A stretch of DNA of 39,689 nucleotides from positions 1 through 39,689 of the forward strand of contig JAMPGZ010000026.1 of the NCBI GenBank assembly GCA_023663655.1. The letters are read 5' to 3'. Position 1 is the first letter of the stretch, and every line of letters begins with the position of its first letter. Under the pieces are notes generated by a model. The model was given only the letters and a program-made list of their open reading frames with translations. It searched no databases and was not told where the DNA came from. Origin of the DNA: Lachnospiraceae bacterium. Lineage in GTDB: Bacteria; Bacteroidota; Bacteroidia; Bacteroidales; Muribaculaceae. The translations under genes and the position numbers were made by a program. Positions 22,497 to 30,387 of the stretch are shown one piece after another.

Positions 22497-25223
22497 ATGA
22501 AAAATTTGATGCATCGTTTATTCTCAATCTTTATACTCGTAGCAGTTTTTGGAACGCCATTGTATAATTACGCACAAACATTCAGCTATAATGGAATAAA
22601 TTATAGTATTCTTGATGAAACAGAACAGACGGCGGTTGTAGGCTATAACTGCTATGCACAGGGGGATGTCTGCGTAAGTCCGCGTGTTCTTTTTAATGAT
22701 AAAATCTACAGTGTGGTCGCCGTGTGTGATAGCGCGTTTTATCTTAACAACACTGTCAAGAGCATTACCTTTCAGGGATCCGGTTCTCTGACAGAGATCG
22801 GGCAGTACGCTTTTTATGGTTGCACTTCTCTTGAAAAAATAATTCTTCCAGAAACGGTTTCATTTATAGGCAGTAATGCTTTTGGAAGGTGTGAACAGTT
22901 GGCTGATATCAAGCTTCCAGCTTCCTTGAAAACTATATACCACTATGCTTTTTGGATGTGTACGGGACTTGCTTCAATCACTCTGCCGGCTTCGGTGGAG
23001 TATGTGCGGAGCGGAAATGTGTTTGCAGGCTGTACGTCACTGACACGGATTAATGTTGAAGAAGGAAGTCAACATTATAAATCCATTGACGGGGTGCTCT
23101 ATAGCTATGACGGTAAGAAAATATGTGCCTACCCTTTAGGAATATCAGATTCCTATGCAATTCCTGAAGGCGTGATTACCATTGGCGAGGGAGCTTTCAT
23201 TGGGCATGAGACTTTGTCAGGAGTCACGCTGCCGAGCACCATAACATCCATAGAACGCGAGGCTTTTTTACTTTGTGAAGGTCTCACTTCGATAGAATTG
23301 CCCCCCGTGCTAAATACCATAGGGCTTCAAGCATTTACTGGATGCCCTTTGACTTCTGTGAAATGTCACTCATTGACCCCGCCGACAGCGCCGATAAATA
23401 TTTTTGATGAGGATGTCTACAAAAATGGACGGTTATGGTGTCCCGGCGAGAGTGTTGACGTTTATCGCAATCAGGAGCCATGGAGCAAATTCAAGACAAT
23501 TGACTATCCTTATACTATGAAGTTTGACATTAATGAGGATAGAGAAAGTGTCGCCCTTACATCTCTGGATGTAAAAGATTACACAACCATCCACATACCA
23601 TCGGTCGCTACCGTCAATGGCAAGTCTTATCCCGTCACTGTGATAGGGCCGGCAGCTGCAAGTAGCGTTTACAAACTGAAGGAAGTGGTTATCCCAAATT
23701 CGGTGACTGAAATCAAGGGTTCTGCTTTTAATAATTGCGTCAATATGACAAGCGTCACTCTCCCGGAATCTTTGACTTCGATTGGAAATAGTGCTTTTAT
23801 GCGATGTGTATCGCTTAAAGAATTGGACATCCCGGAGTCTGTCGGAAGCATTGGTCCCTTTGCATTTTCTGGGTGTAGCTCCATGGAACATATCATGTTG
23901 CCCCGGTCATTGACAGTGATTGATGCAGGGTTGATGAGCGGTTGCTCTGCTCTGCAAAGCATAAACATCCCTGAAAGTGTGACAACCATAAACCGAAGTG
24001 CATTTAATGGCTGTGAAAATTTGAAACGGATAGAAATTCCTGCCGGCGTGGACACAATAGATCCTTCAGCTTTTAATGATGCATTTTCGTTAGAGATGAT
24101 TGAAGTCCATCCAGATAACAAAAAATACAAATCGGAAAATGGAATAGTGTTCACTGATGACTGCAAAACTCTGTTCCGCTATCCATGTGGCAGGGTAGGG
24201 GCGTATACTATACCCAGCGATGTGGATAAATTGTACGGGTACGCATTTCAAGGTAGCAGGAATCTTAGCTCTGTTCTGATTCCGCATTCAATAAAAACTA
24301 TTGATGGTGGAGCATTTGAGGATTGTGCAAGTCTTGAGTGCCTTGAGATACCGGACAATGTGACATCTATTGGAATTGGTGCGTTTATGGACTGTGAAAA
24401 CTTGAAAAAAGTGAAGCTCCCAGAGTCAATCGATATAGTTCCAAGCTCATGTTTTGGTGGTTGCTCCAATCTGGATAATGTCACCATTCCGGAGTCGGTT
24501 TACATCATAGAATACGGGGCATTCGCCAACTGCGAGAATTTGACGAAGATAGCCATTCCAGAATCTGTGACCAACATATACGATGATGCTTTCGTCGGTT
24601 GTACTGCCCTTGAAGAAATATTCATTCCTAATTCGGTTAAGGAAATGGGGAATTCGGTGTTCAGATATTGCCAGTCATTGAAAAATATCCATTTGCCTGA
24701 GGGGCTTACGAATCTACAATATTCGACATTCGAATATTGCAGTAGCCTTGAGAAAATTGATATTCCAAGCTATGTGATCGCTATCGGCAATATGGCATTT
24801 TATGGATGTGTCAATCTGAAGGAAGTGCTTTTGCCAAGTGGGATAGCAAAAATAGGCGCAAGTTGTTGGGGGGAATGCTTAAACCTAAAAAAGATTCAAT
24901 ACACTGCCTCAACCCCAATCGAAGCTGAAAAGAATATTTTCAGCGATCAAACTTATGGTATGGCTGTGCTATATTGTAATGGCAATAATGTGTCCCAATA
25001 TTATAAGACTATGCCATGGGGGCTTTTTGGTAACATAATAGGAGTGGAAGAAGAGACCGATGGTCTATCTGATACTGTTGTTCATGAAGAACAAGCCGAC
25101 ATCAAGGTCTATGACCTTTCGGGAAGGATGGTGTATTCCGGATCCCGCTCAGAAATGACTCTTGATTCCGGATTTTATATCCTGTCACAAGGAGCCTCTG
25201 CCAAGAAAATTGTAGTGCCTTGA
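22497..25223 (+). CDS. BspA-type leucine-rich repeat surface protein with type IX-like C-terminus
   Basis: This 908-residue protein has a signal peptide (cleavage near NYAQ) and a long run of LRR_5 repeats of about 23 residues with the pattern IGxxAFxxCxxLxxIxLPxSVxxI, in two blocks separated by a non-repeat stretch (about 300-390). Such proteins bind host or bacterial surface ligands. The last 70 residues resemble a type IX secretion sorting domain (IKVYDLSGRMVYSG, then SGFYILSQG and KKIVVP), which suggests export to the cell surface. A Glu/Asp-rich hinge precedes it. The coding sequence is AT-richer than its neighbours and lies between the 46-bp repeats, which hints that it entered this locus separately. 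Confidence 0.9.
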   Translation: MKNLMHRLFSIFILVAVFGTPLYNYAQTFSYNGINYSILDETEQTAVVGYNCYAQGDVCVSPRVLFNDKIYSVVAVCDSAFYLNNTVKSITFQGSGSLTEIGQYAFYGCTSLEKIILPETVSFIGSNAFGRCEQLADIKLPASLKTIYHYAFWMCTGLASITLPASVEYVRSGNVFAGCTSLTRINVEEGSQHYKSIDGVLYSYDGKKICAYPLGISDSYAIPEGVITIGEGAFIGHETLSGVTLPSTITSIEREAFLLCEGLTSIELPPVLNTIGLQAFTGCPLTSVKCHSLTPPTAPINIFDEDVYKNGRLWCPGESVDVYRNQEPWSKFKTIDYPYTMKFDINEDRESVALTSLDVKDYTTIHIPSVATVNGKSYPVTVIGPAAASSVYKLKEVVIPNSVTEIKGSAFNNCVNMTSVTLPESLTSIGNSAFMRCVSLKELDIPESVGSIGPFAFSGCSSMEHIMLPRSLTVIDAGLMSGCSALQSINIPESVTTINRSAFNGCENLKRIEIPAGVDTIDPSAFNDAFSLEMIEVHPDNKKYKSENGIVFTDDCKTLFRYPCGRVGAYTIPSDVDKLYGYAFQGSRNLSSVLIPHSIKTIDGGAFEDCASLECLEIPDNVTSIGIGAFMDCENLKKVKLPESIDIVPSSCFGGCSNLDNVTIPESVYIIEYGAFANCENLTKIAIPESVTNIYDDAFVGCTALEEIFIPNSVKEMGNSVFRYCQSLKNIHLPEGLTNLQYSTFEYCSSLEKIDIPSYVIAIGNMAFYGCVNLKEVLLPSGIAKIGASCWGECLNLKKIQYTASTPIEAEKNIFSDQTYGMAVLYCNGNNVSQYYKTMPWGLFGNIIGVEEETDGLSDTVVHEEQADIKVYDLSGRMVYSGSRSEMTLDSGFYILSQGASAKKIVVP

Positions 25224-25311
25224 AAAAAGTGGGATTGACCAATATGTGATTGGAGGATTTACCTCTTCTGATTTTGTGGAGAGCGAGAGGGGATTATTCG
25301 TGTATAATTAT

Positions 25312-25319
25312 TAAATTTG
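25312..25319 (+). promoter_or_regulatory. Candidate -7 box before GH28
   Basis: TAAATTTG matches the consensus but lies only 5 bp before the ATG at 25325. If it is active, the message would be nearly leaderless or translation would start at the ATG at 25343. No -33 TTG at the right distance. Confidence 0.35.
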
Positions 25320-25324
25320 CTAAA

Positions 25325-26740
25325 ATGAAAAAAGTCACCATAATGAAACTGCTATTATCACTGTATGCCGCTGTGGTCGCTGTCCTGTCGGCAGCTGTAC
25401 CCCTCGGAGCGAAAGGTCTTCTATATAATACTCAGCTCCGTGACAGCATCTTGTCACAGATCACCGGAGCCTCTATTTCTGAGAATAGGGTCAGTATCCT
25501 TAAGTTCGGAGCAAAGGGCGATGGAGTCACCGATTGCAAGAAGGCTTTCGACAAGGCGATGAAGAGTGCCGATAAGAAAGGCGGCGCCTATATAACCGTG
25601 CCTGCGGGGGTCTATTATATAAAAGGTCCGGTGACATTGACAAGCAACGTGTGCATAAATCTTGAGGAGGGCGCCGTGCTGAAATTCGCTCCCGAACCGG
25701 AATATTATCCTATAGTCAACACGAGTTGGGAGGGTACGCTTCTGTACAATTATTCCCCTATGATCTATGGCTATGGATTGCATGACGTGGCGATAACTGG
25801 CAAGGGCACTATCGATGGCAATGCCATGACCACATTTGCCACATGGAAGAAACTTCAGAAACCGGCGCAGATGCGCAGCCGCGAGATGAATCACACCGAC
25901 GGCGGCACGGATATTGCCGCCAGACGGTTTGGCGAGGGCGACTGGCTGCGTCCGCATCTCATGCAACTTTATAAGTGTGAGAATGTCACTCTTGAAGGGG
26001 TCAAGATCATCAATTCCCCGTTCTGGTGCGTGCATCTCTTGCAGAGCGAGAATGTGATATGCCGCTCGCTGCGCTATGATGCCAAACTCGTGAACAATGA
26101 CGGCATCGATCCTGAAAGTTCGCGTAATATACTCATAGAGGATGTGTATTTTGACAACGGCGATGACAACGTGGCTATTAAGAGCGGGCGTGACAATGAC
26201 GGCTGGAGAGTGGCTCTTCCTTGTGAGAATATCATAATACGCAATTGCCATTTCAAGGGGCTCCACGCAGTAGTGCTTGGCAGTGAGATGTCGGGCGGAG
26301 TGCGTAATGTGTTTGTGGAGGATTGCGACTATGCCGGGTACTGCAAGCGCGGCATCTATATCAAGACCAATCCCGACCGCGGCGGTTTTGTGAAGAACCT
26401 TTATGTGAGGAATTGCGTGTTTGATGAGGTTGAGGACCTTTTCTATGTCACAAGCAAATATGCGGGCGAAGGGCTCGACAACAATCATTTCTCAGTGATT
26501 GAAAATCTTGTGGTCGATGGATTGAAATGCCGCAAGGCATCGAAAGCCGCCCTTGTCCTGCAAGGCACCTCCGAGCAGCCTGTGACCAATGTGCGGTTTG
26601 ACAACATTGAGGTGGGCGAGGCTAAGACCGGCATCAGTTTTTCCGACACACGCAATGTGGGTATGGGCGAGTGTCACATCGGCGGCAAAGTCGATGTTCC
26701 CACTCAGGTCACCTCCAAGGATAATCTCTTCAATCGCTGA
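25325..26740 (+). CDS. Glycoside hydrolase family 28 (polygalacturonase-like)
   Basis: This 471-residue exported enzyme has a signal peptide and a right-handed beta-helix. The N-terminal helix cap reads ILKFGAKGDGVTDCKKAF. Catalytic landmarks of GH28 are NNDGIDPESS (the NxDG motif), NGDDNVAIKSG (the DD pair), GLHAVVLGSEMSGG and the downstream RGIYIK. It should hydrolyse galacturonic acid linkages in pectin; exo- or rhamnogalacturonase specificity cannot be told by eye. The start at 25325 is the first that gives a signal peptide; 25343 (MKLLLSLY) is equally good and would fit the nearby promoter box better. It carries the right copy of the 46-bp repeat just after the signal peptide. Confidence 0.92.
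   Translation: MKKVTIMKLLLSLYAAVVAVLSAAVPLGAKGLLYNTQLRDSILSQITGASISENRVSILKFGAKGDGVTDCKKAFDKAMKSADKKGGAYITVPAGVYYIKGPVTLTSNVCINLEEGAVLKFAPEPEYYPIVNTSWEGTLLYNYSPMIYGYGLHDVAITGKGTIDGNAMTTFATWKKLQKPAQMRSREMNHTDGGTDIAARRFGEGDWLRPHLMQLYKCENVTLEGVKIINSPFWCVHLLQSENVICRSLRYDAKLVNNDGIDPESSRNILIEDVYFDNGDDNVAIKSGRDNDGWRVALPCENIIIRNCHFKGLHAVVLGSEMSGGVRNVFVEDCDYAGYCKRGIYIKTNPDRGGFVKNLYVRNCVFDEVEDLFYVTSKYAGEGLDNNHFSVIENLVVDGLKCRKASKAALVLQGTSEQPVTNVRFDNIEVGEAKTGISFSDTRNVGMGECHIGGKVDVPTQVTSKDNLFNR
25424..25469 (+). repeat. 46-bp direct repeat, right copy
   Basis: Identical to 22328-22373. Flanking bases differ at once on the left side and after one more base pair of mismatch on the right. Confidence 0.9.
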
Positions 26741-26822
26741 CACGGTGATTGTGCAGCTGACGTTTTGTCGCTGAAAAATTGAAAAAAAGAATGGTGCGGG
26801 GCATATTGTCATGGATAATTGC

Positions 26823-26830
26823 TAACTTTG
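26823..26830 (+). promoter_or_regulatory. -7 box of rex
   Basis: TAACTTTG matches TAnnTTTG, 14 bp before the rex ATG, so the leader would be short (under 10 nt). No TTG at the usual -33 distance. The gap 26741-26844 holds nothing else evident. Confidence 0.5.
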
Positions 26831-26844
26831 CATCATAATTAGAT

Positions 26845-27510
26845 ATGGCAAAGACTAATACCACATACAACCACCGGGAGATGCTGCCCGAACCCACGGT
26901 GAGACGTTTGCCGTGGTATCTGGCTTATGTCAGCTTGCTGAAAGCTGCCGGGGTGGAGTATGTCTCTTCGACTCAGATTTCCAAGCAATTGCACGTGGAT
27001 GCGTCGATGATAGCCAAAGACCTCTCATTTCTCAATATAAAAGGCAAAACAAGAATCGGTTACGAAGTAGCCGGCTTGGAGCATGAATTGCAGGATTTTC
27101 TGCGGTTCAAGGTGGTTCATAATGCGGTTATGATAGGTGTGGGAAGTCTTGGAAGCGCATTGATCAGCGACTCAGGTCTGGATAATTACGGTCTGCACAT
27201 CGTTGCCGGATTTGATGTTGATCCGCAGCGCACCGGTCAGTCGGTGTGCGGAGTGCCTGTCTATGATGTATCTGAGCTTGATTCACGCATGGCTGAGCTT
27301 GACGCAGAGATTGCCATAATAGCGGTGCCTGTCGACCATGCCCAGGAGATGAGTGATCGTGCGGTCGCCGCCGGAATAAAGGCGTTGTGGAATTTTACTC
27401 CGTTCCGCATCACCGCTCCTGAAGGAATCGTGATTCAAAACACATCAATCTACGCTCATCTCGCGGTGATGTATGACCGTCTGGACGCAAATAACAGCAG
27501 CAAGCAATGA
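26845..27510 (+). CDS. rex: Redox-sensing transcriptional repressor Rex
   Basis: This 221-residue cytoplasmic regulator senses the NADH/NAD+ ratio. The N-terminal winged helix (about 15-75) contains VSSTQISKQLHVDASMIAKD. The C-terminal Rossmann domain has the NAD(H)-binding loop GVGSLGSAL (about 98-106) and an acidic end of the second strand (FDVDP). The tail (SIYAHLAVMYDRL) matches the domain-swapped C-terminal helix of Rex dimers. The length is normal. It overlaps the next gene by 4 nt (ATGA). Its place inside a pectin locus is unusual in theme but may simply be a housekeeping insert between two polysaccharide segments. Confidence 0.95.
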   Translation: MAKTNTTYNHREMLPEPTVRRLPWYLAYVSLLKAAGVEYVSSTQISKQLHVDASMIAKDLSFLNIKGKTRIGYEVAGLEHELQDFLRFKVVHNAVMIGVGSLGSALISDSGLDNYGLHIVAGFDVDPQRTGQSVCGVPVYDVSELDSRMAELDAEIAIIAVPVDHAQEMSDRAVAAGIKALWNFTPFRITAPEGIVIQNTSIYAHLAVMYDRLDANNSSKQ

Positions 27511-28064
27511 AAGTTTTAGTTTTTGACCGCTGTTCCACCGGCGATTTCAGTGAAAACACCATTGCCGAGATGATTCCTGACTCGGCTATAATAAAGGACG
27601 GCAAGCCGTTTTTCATCCCTGCGAGCGCTCCCGGTTGGCGGTATTCGTGTGGCGTGGCGGTGCGTGTGTGCCGCCTTGGAAAGAATGTTTCAGAAAAGTT
27701 TGCTCCACGCTATATTGATGCCTACGCTCCATGTGTGACCACCGTGCCCGATGGTATTTCAGGGTTCAATGCGCTCAACCGTTGCCATGAAGGCGGAGTG
27801 ATCATCGGTGAATGGCGATCGCCTGAAGAGTGTGGCACCCGATTTGATTTCCTTACGTCGGCGGGCGACTCTGTATCGGTCGGAATTGATAAGGCGATGG
27901 CGGCATCTATGGTCGCTCTCATCGGTCATAGAGGAGTGTTGAAGATTGGCGATATAATTATAATGAACGAGGACTTTCTTGCTGCCGACCTTCCGGTGGA
28001 TACCCGTATCAGCGCCGTTGCAGGGACTGATGGAGCGGATGTTCTCGGATTTTCCGTGAAATAG
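27507..28064 (+). CDS. Conserved protein coupled to rex, possibly FAH-like
   Basis: This 185-residue cytoplasmic protein starts inside the rex stop region (ATGA overlap), so it is translationally coupled. The C-terminal part (LKIGDIIIMNEDF, then a Pro-containing turn and a final strand ending LGFSVK) is reminiscent of the end of fumarylacetoacetate hydrolase-fold proteins, but the usual metal-binding Glu residues are not clear to me. I do not assign an activity. Three to four Cys residues in the first half could matter for a redox-linked function. Coupling to rex suggests a redox-related or constitutive role. Confidence 0.7.
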   Translation: MKVLVFDRCSTGDFSENTIAEMIPDSAIIKDGKPFFIPASAPGWRYSCGVAVRVCRLGKNVSEKFAPRYIDAYAPCVTTVPDGISGFNALNRCHEGGVIIGEWRSPEECGTRFDFLTSAGDSVSVGIDKAMAASMVALIGHRGVLKIGDIIIMNEDFLAADLPVDTRISAVAGTDGADVLGFSVK

Positions 28065-28091
28065 AATGAAATCCAACTTGTTATTTTTGCA

Positions 28092-30359
28092 ATGTTTAAA
28101 TCCATATCCTTATTTTGCATTGCCTCGGCAATATCCGGGGCGATATGTGCGGATGACCGCACCCCCTTGCCCTATGTCGAACCGAGAATAGGAACCGCTC
28201 ACAGCGAGACTTTTGCCGCCGGTATGTTTGGTAAAGGCACTGAAGAGTTGGGACAGACGCTTCCTGCCGTTCTGGAACCTAACGGAATGAATTTCTGGAC
28301 TCCGCAAACCCGTGACACCGAGCGTAAATGTGTGGCGCCATATTATGACACTGATTCCGTGTTCCGAGGTTTCCGCAACTCCCATTGGATTGTGGGTGGA
28401 TGCACTCAGGACTACGGCTCGATGACGCTGACACCTATGGCGGGCAAGTTTTCGGCAGTGTCGTTGTCGCGAGGCAGCCGCATGGACAAGAGTTCGGAAG
28501 TGTCAGCTCCCGACTATTATTCAATCAACCTTCCCGATGAGGGGATCACTGCCGAGATGACCGGCACGTCGCGAGCCGCAATTTTCAGAATGACCTATTC
28601 CGACTCAGGAAATGCTTTCATCTCCGTTTGTCCCAACAGCGATGAAGGGGAGGGCTATGTAGAGATTGACATGGAAAACCGCCGTATTCTTGGGCGTAAT
28701 CCCGTTCACCGCATCTATCAGGGTTGGGGTAAAACGGCAGGATTCTCCGGATGGTTTGTGATTGAGTGGGCGGAATCGCTCAAGGTGGTTGCCCACGGCA
28801 CATATAACAACGACTCGGTGTCTCCCGGCAATATGATGGTTCAGAATGAGCCCGGAGTGGGAGCATACATTGAGTTTGAGGTGGCGCCGGGAGAGCAGGT
28901 GTCGGTTAAGGCGGCATCTTCGTTCACAAGCATTGACGGGGCGCTTGCCAATCTCAATGCTGAATTGCCCGGTTTTGACTTCGATGCAGTGCGTTCCCGT
29001 CTTGCCGGAATCTGGAACCGTCAGCTTGGAAAAATAAAGGTGGAAGGTGGAACTGCCGAGGAGCTTACGAAATTTTACAGCGCGCTCTATCGTGCGTCGT
29101 TCCTGCCGCGCGCGTTCAGCGATGCCGACGGACGCTATCCGGCATTCGGCTCAGCCCATAAGGATGGCTCTGTGGCAAGTATGCCCGAGGGTCGTGTATA
29201 TTATGAGGACTACAGTATGTGGGACACTTATCGAGCCTTGCATCCGTTGCTCAACATCATCTCGCCGTCGAAGAGCGCCGATATGATGCAGTCGCTTGTC
29301 CTGAAGTATGAACAGGGCGGATGGCTGCCTATATTTCCCTGTTGGAACAGCTACACGGCGGCTATGGTCGGCGACCATTGCATTGCTGCCATTGCTGACG
29401 CATACGTGAAGGGAGTGAGGAATTTTGATGTGGAGAAAGCCTATGAGGGAATGAGGAAAAATGCGTTTGTCACCCCTGCCGATATTGCTGATTACCGCAA
29501 CGGAATGGGTCGCCGCGCTCTTGCTTCTTACATGAAGTACGGATATATTCCGGTGGAGGATGAGGTTGCCGACGCATTCCATAAGAAAGAGCAGGTGTCG
29601 CGCACGCTTGAATATGCCTACGATGACTTTGCCCTCGCGCAGATGGCTAAGGCGCTCGGGCATGACGATGACTACGCTGAGCTTACACGCCGCAGCCTCA
29701 ACTACCGCAACGTGATAGATCCGTCGACCGGCTATGCGGCGCCGCGCGATTCATCGGGCGCGTTTCTTGACTCCGATCCATTCTCGTTCTCACCCCACAT
29801 CACCGAAGGGGCGCCGTGCCACTATACGTGGTATGTGCCTCATGATCAGGAGGGCTTGATGGAGCTTATGGGCGGCAAAGAGGCATACGCCGCCAAACTT
29901 GACTCAATGTTCACCCACGGACGCTATTGGCATGGCAACGAGCCGTGTCATCAGGTGGCATGGCTTTTCCAATACGCAGGCGAGGCGTGGAGAACACAGA
30001 AGTATGTGCGTCACATCATGGACACCGAATATCTCCCCACCCCCGGAGGGCTGTCGGGAAATGACGATGCGGGACAGATGTCGGCATGGTATCTTTTCGC
30101 CGCTCTCGGATTCTATCCCGTGTGTCCTGCATCACCGGAGTATGTGATAGGCAGCCCGGTGTTTCCCAAAGCTGAGATTGCTCTTGAATCAGGCAAGAGA
30201 TTTACAGTGATTGCTGAAGGGGCTTCGCCGGAAAATATATATGTCAAGTCGATGACTCTCGACGGAGTTCCGCTTGAACGACCATTCCTGAGGCACGATG
30301 ACATAATGTCGGGCTCGGTGCTGAAGCTCACGATGGGCGACACGCCGTGCTATAAGTAA
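28092..30359 (+). CDS. Glycoside hydrolase family 92 alpha-mannosidase
   Basis: This 755-residue exported enzyme has a signal peptide (MFKSISLFCIASAISGAICA) and the two-domain GH92 architecture. The N-terminal beta-sandwich starts at YVEPRIGTA. The C-terminal (alpha/alpha)6 barrel has the diagnostic motifs HYTWYVPHDQEGL, NEPCHQVAWLF, and GLSGNDDAGQMSAWYLF, which includes the catalytic acidic residues. GH92 enzymes are calcium-dependent exo-alpha-mannosidases acting on N-glycans or yeast mannan; the linkage preference cannot be read here. The length is typical. It begins 27 nt after the rex-linked gene and is followed by a C25 peptidase gene. Confidence 0.95.
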   Translation: MFKSISLFCIASAISGAICADDRTPLPYVEPRIGTAHSETFAAGMFGKGTEELGQTLPAVLEPNGMNFWTPQTRDTERKCVAPYYDTDSVFRGFRNSHWIVGGCTQDYGSMTLTPMAGKFSAVSLSRGSRMDKSSEVSAPDYYSINLPDEGITAEMTGTSRAAIFRMTYSDSGNAFISVCPNSDEGEGYVEIDMENRRILGRNPVHRIYQGWGKTAGFSGWFVIEWAESLKVVAHGTYNNDSVSPGNMMVQNEPGVGAYIEFEVAPGEQVSVKAASSFTSIDGALANLNAELPGFDFDAVRSRLAGIWNRQLGKIKVEGGTAEELTKFYSALYRASFLPRAFSDADGRYPAFGSAHKDGSVASMPEGRVYYEDYSMWDTYRALHPLLNIISPSKSADMMQSLVLKYEQGGWLPIFPCWNSYTAAMVGDHCIAAIADAYVKGVRNFDVEKAYEGMRKNAFVTPADIADYRNGMGRRALASYMKYGYIPVEDEVADAFHKKEQVSRTLEYAYDDFALAQMAKALGHDDDYAELTRRSLNYRNVIDPSTGYAAPRDSSGAFLDSDPFSFSPHITEGAPCHYTWYVPHDQEGLMELMGGKEAYAAKLDSMFTHGRYWHGNEPCHQVAWLFQYAGEAWRTQKYVRHIMDTEYLPTPGGLSGNDDAGQMSAWYLFAALGFYPVCPASPEYVIGSPVFPKAEIALESGKRFTVIAEGASPENIYVKSMTLDGVPLERPFLRHDDIMSGSVLKLTMGDTPCYK

Positions 30360-30387
30360 AAACTTCACATCCCCACTTTCCAATCCT

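Noticed and set aside
25454-26488. 344-residue minus-strand open frame
   Set aside because: Antisense shadow of the GH28 gene.
28082-28089. TATTTTTG as promoter of the GH92 gene
   Set aside because: It ends 2 bp before the ATG, so transcription would start inside the coding region; no -33 element and no alternative downstream start with a signal peptide.
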